DNA of 64,000 nt from NCBI GenBank assembly GCA_030549335.1, contig CM060187.1, positions 4,774,001-4,838,000 of the forward strand, written 5' to 3'. The stretch's first letter is position 1. Every line of letters starts with the position of its first letter. Below are positions 62,391 through 64,000 of this stretch, in pieces. Made by a program: the position numbers and the translations under genes. The notes beneath the pieces were generated by a model, which was not told the origin of the DNA, did no database searches, and saw nothing but the letters and a program-made list of their open reading frames with translations. This DNA comes from Pontederia crassipes. Its lineage: Eukaryota > Streptophyta > Magnoliopsida > Commelinales > Pontederiaceae.

Positions 62391-64000
62391 TCAGATATTT
62401 TGCGTTTTTTGACCTTCTTGGCTGAAAACACGAGTAAAAGGCGCGCACGCGAAATTTCGCACCCCCGGAAAATTTTCATCCGAGTCCATTTTTTCGTCCC
62501 AAACATCTCACCATGCATCAAGAGGCACGATAGCGTCGAAAATTTGGCATCTTTTGACAGCGTAAAAAATTTTGCGTTTTTTGACCTTCTTGGCTGAAAA
62601 CACGAGTAAAAGGCGCGCGCGCGAAATTTCGCACCCCCGGAAAATTTTCATCCGAGTCCATTTTTTCGTCCCAATCATCTCTCCATGCATCAACGGGCAC
62701 GATAGCGTCGAAAATTTGGCATCTTTTGACAGCGTAAAAAATTTCGCATTTTTTTACCTTCTTGGCTGAAAACACGAGTAAAAGGCGCGCGCACGAAATT
62801 TCGCACCCCCGAAAAGTTTTCATCTTAGTCCATTTTTTCGTCCCAATCATCTCACCATGCATCAATAGGCACGAAAGCGTCAAAAATTTGGCATCTTTTG
62901 ACAGCGTAAAAATTTTTGTGTTTTTTGACCTTCTTGGCTGAAAACACGAGTAAAAGGCGCGCGCGCGAAATTTCGCACCCCCGGAAAATTTTCATCCGAG
63001 TCCATTTTTTTGTCCCAATCATCTCACCATGCATCAACAGGCACGAAAGCGTCAAAAATTTGGCATCTTTTGACAGCGTCAAAAATTGCGCGTTTTTTGA
63101 CCTTCTTGGCTGAAAACACGAGTAAAAGGCGCGTGCGCGAAATTTCGCACCCCCAGAAAATTTTCATCCGAGTCCATTTTTTCGTCCCAATCATCTCAAC
63201 ATGCATCAATAGGCAAGAAAGCGTCGAAAATTTGGCATCTTTTGATAGCGTCAAAAATTTCACATTTTTTGACCTTCTTGGCTGAAAATACGAGTAAAAG
63301 GCGCGCACGCGAAATTTCGCACCCCCGGAAAATTTTCATCCTAGTCCATTTTTTCGTCCCAATCATCTCACCATGCATCAATAGGCACGATAGCGTCGAA
63401 AATTTGGCATCTTTTGACAGCGTAAAAAATTTTGTGTTTTTTGACCTTCTTGGCTGAAAACACGAGTAAAAGGCGCGCGCGCGAAATTTCGCACCCCCGG
63501 AAAATTTTCATCCGAGTCCATTTTTTCGTCCCAATCATCTCACCATGCATCAATAGGCATGAAAGCGTCGAAAATTTGGCATCTTTTGACAACGTGAAAA
63601 ATTTCGCATTTTTGGACCTTCTTGGCAGAAAACACGAGTAAAAGGCGCACGCGCGAAATTTCGCACCCCCGAAAAATTTTCATCCGAGTCCATTTTTTCG
63701 TCCCAATCATCTCTCCATGCATCAATAGGCAAGAAAGCGTCGAAAATTTGGCATCTTTTGATAGCGTCAAAAATTTCGCATTTTTTGACCTTCTTGGCTG
63801 AAAATACGAGTAAAAGGCGCGCGCGCGAAATTTTGCACCCGCGGAAAATTTTCATCCGAGTCCATTTTTTCATCCCAATCATCTCTCCATGCATCAACAG
63901 GCACGATAGCGTCGAAAATTTGGCATCTTTTGACAGCGTGAAAAATTTCGCATTTTTTGACCTTCTTGGCTGAAAATACGAGTAAAAGGCGCGCGCGCGA
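62390..64000 (+). repeat. Right-end mixed monomers
   Basis: Single monomers and short runs resemble several earlier parts: GCGTCAGATATTTTGC near 62,392 (as at 55,516), CCCAAACATCTC near 62,502 (as at 55,625), GGACCTTCTTGGCAG near 63,613 (as at 60,348 and 61,725). The array continues unbroken to the last base. Confidence 0.8.

Larger units (their letters stand above)
1..64000 (+). repeat. Tandem satellite array, about 172-bp monomer
   Basis: The same block of about 172 bp recurs head to tail through the whole window, about 372 copies, all in one orientation. Landmarks in order are ATGCATCAA(C/T)AGGCACG, CGAAAATTTGGCATC, TTTTGACAGCGTCAAAA, TTTTTTGACCTTCTTGGC, GAAAACACGAGTAAAAGG, a GC run, GAAATTTCGCACCCCC, GGAAAATTTTCATCCGAGTC and CGTCCCAATCATCTCACC. 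Most monomers are exactly 172 bp, and spacing departs only by small indels. Both edges cut a monomer. No gene, transposon or unique sequence interrupts it. The length is close to a nucleosome plus linker, which is common for centromeric satellites; a centromeric role is inference. The sequence does not resemble human alpha satellite as I know it. Confidence 0.99.

Noticed and set aside
1-64000. Hundreds of open frames of about 60-180 codons on both strands, nearly identical to one another
   Set aside because: They all repeat the satellite. The monomer is 172 bp (57 x 3 + 1), so the frame shifts every unit, both strands are open over the same bases, and longer frames arise only where a small indel restores the frame. 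No codon signal or stable start context is present.
1-64000. Human-type alpha satellite, suggested by the near-171-bp length
   Set aside because: The sequence shares no recognisable alpha satellite motif, has far more CpG, and has a GC run unknown in that family.
1-64000. Tyba, the 172-bp holocentromeric satellite of Rhynchospora
   Set aside because: Only the length agrees. As I remember it, Tyba is AT-rich and lacks the CpG-rich run and TTTTGAC dyads. A direct alignment with the published Tyba consensus would settle it.
1-64000. CRISPR array
   Set aside because: Repeats are directly adjacent with no variable spacers, and the unit is far longer than a CRISPR repeat-spacer unit.
1-64000. Fossil virus, LTR element or other transposon
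   Set aside because: I saw no terminal repeats, target duplications, primer-binding site or protein-like stretch. Every segment aligns to the satellite monomer.

Overview
The whole 64,000-base window is one uninterrupted tandem satellite DNA array. A single monomer of about 172 bp repeats head to tail in one orientation from the first base to the last, roughly 372 copies. Both window edges fall inside a monomer, so neither end of the array is visible. I found no protein gene, RNA gene, transposon, virus-derived element, CRISPR array or unique sequence. The short open frames on both strands are by-products of the repeat. Because 172 is 57 x 3 + 1, each monomer is read in a different frame from the one before.

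The monomer is about 46.5% G+C and carries 16 CpG in the commonest form, about 1.8 times the number expected from its base composition. It holds an alternating GC run of about 11 bp merging into the 12-bp palindrome GCGAAATTTCGC, a second palindrome GAAAATTTTC, an ATGCAT site, and two overlapping inverted repeats built from TTTTGAC and GTCAAAA that share one arm. Most recurrent differences between monomers are CpG to TpG or CpA changes, which suggests a genome with cytosine methylation. Length, homogeneity, nested higher-order repeats and dyads all suit a eukaryotic centromeric or pericentromeric satellite. A plant is my best guess, but the species cannot be named from this sequence.

Layout by higher-order repeat (HOR), with approximate limits. 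0-5.5 kb: mosaic, with blocks about 3.09 kb (18 monomers) apart. 5.6-7.1 kb: a block repeated at 1,035 bp (6 monomers). 7.2-14 kb: overlapping 7-, 8- and 18-monomer repeats (about 1,205, 1,376 and 3,097 bp). 14-16 kb: irregular monomers. 16.2-20.1 kb: a 16-monomer pair (2,752 bp). 19.9-24.3 kb: a clean 9-mer of 1,548 bp. 24.9-26.3 kb: irregular, rich in one-base indels. 26.4-28.7 kb: a distant copy of 17.8-20.1 kb. 28.1-36.3 kb: a 10-mer (about 1,720 bp), with many private one-base indels after 30.8 kb. 36.8-42.7 kb: a 17-mer tandem duplication (about 2,922 bp). 41.5-45.0 kb: a distant copy of 22.8-26.3 kb. 45-50.5 kb: heterogeneous. 50.7-54.6 kb: a 5/6-monomer cassette marked by an 8-bp deletion. 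54.9-60.0 kb: an 11-mer (about 1,891 bp). 59.6-62.4 kb: an 8-mer (1,376 bp). 62.4-64 kb: mixed monomers.

No genes act together here. The content of interest is the record of how the array expanded (nested duplications, hybrid monomers, shared rare variants), the non-B-DNA potential in every monomer, and two zones where clustered indels question the consensus. HOR limits were read by eye from shared variants and are good to about one monomer.
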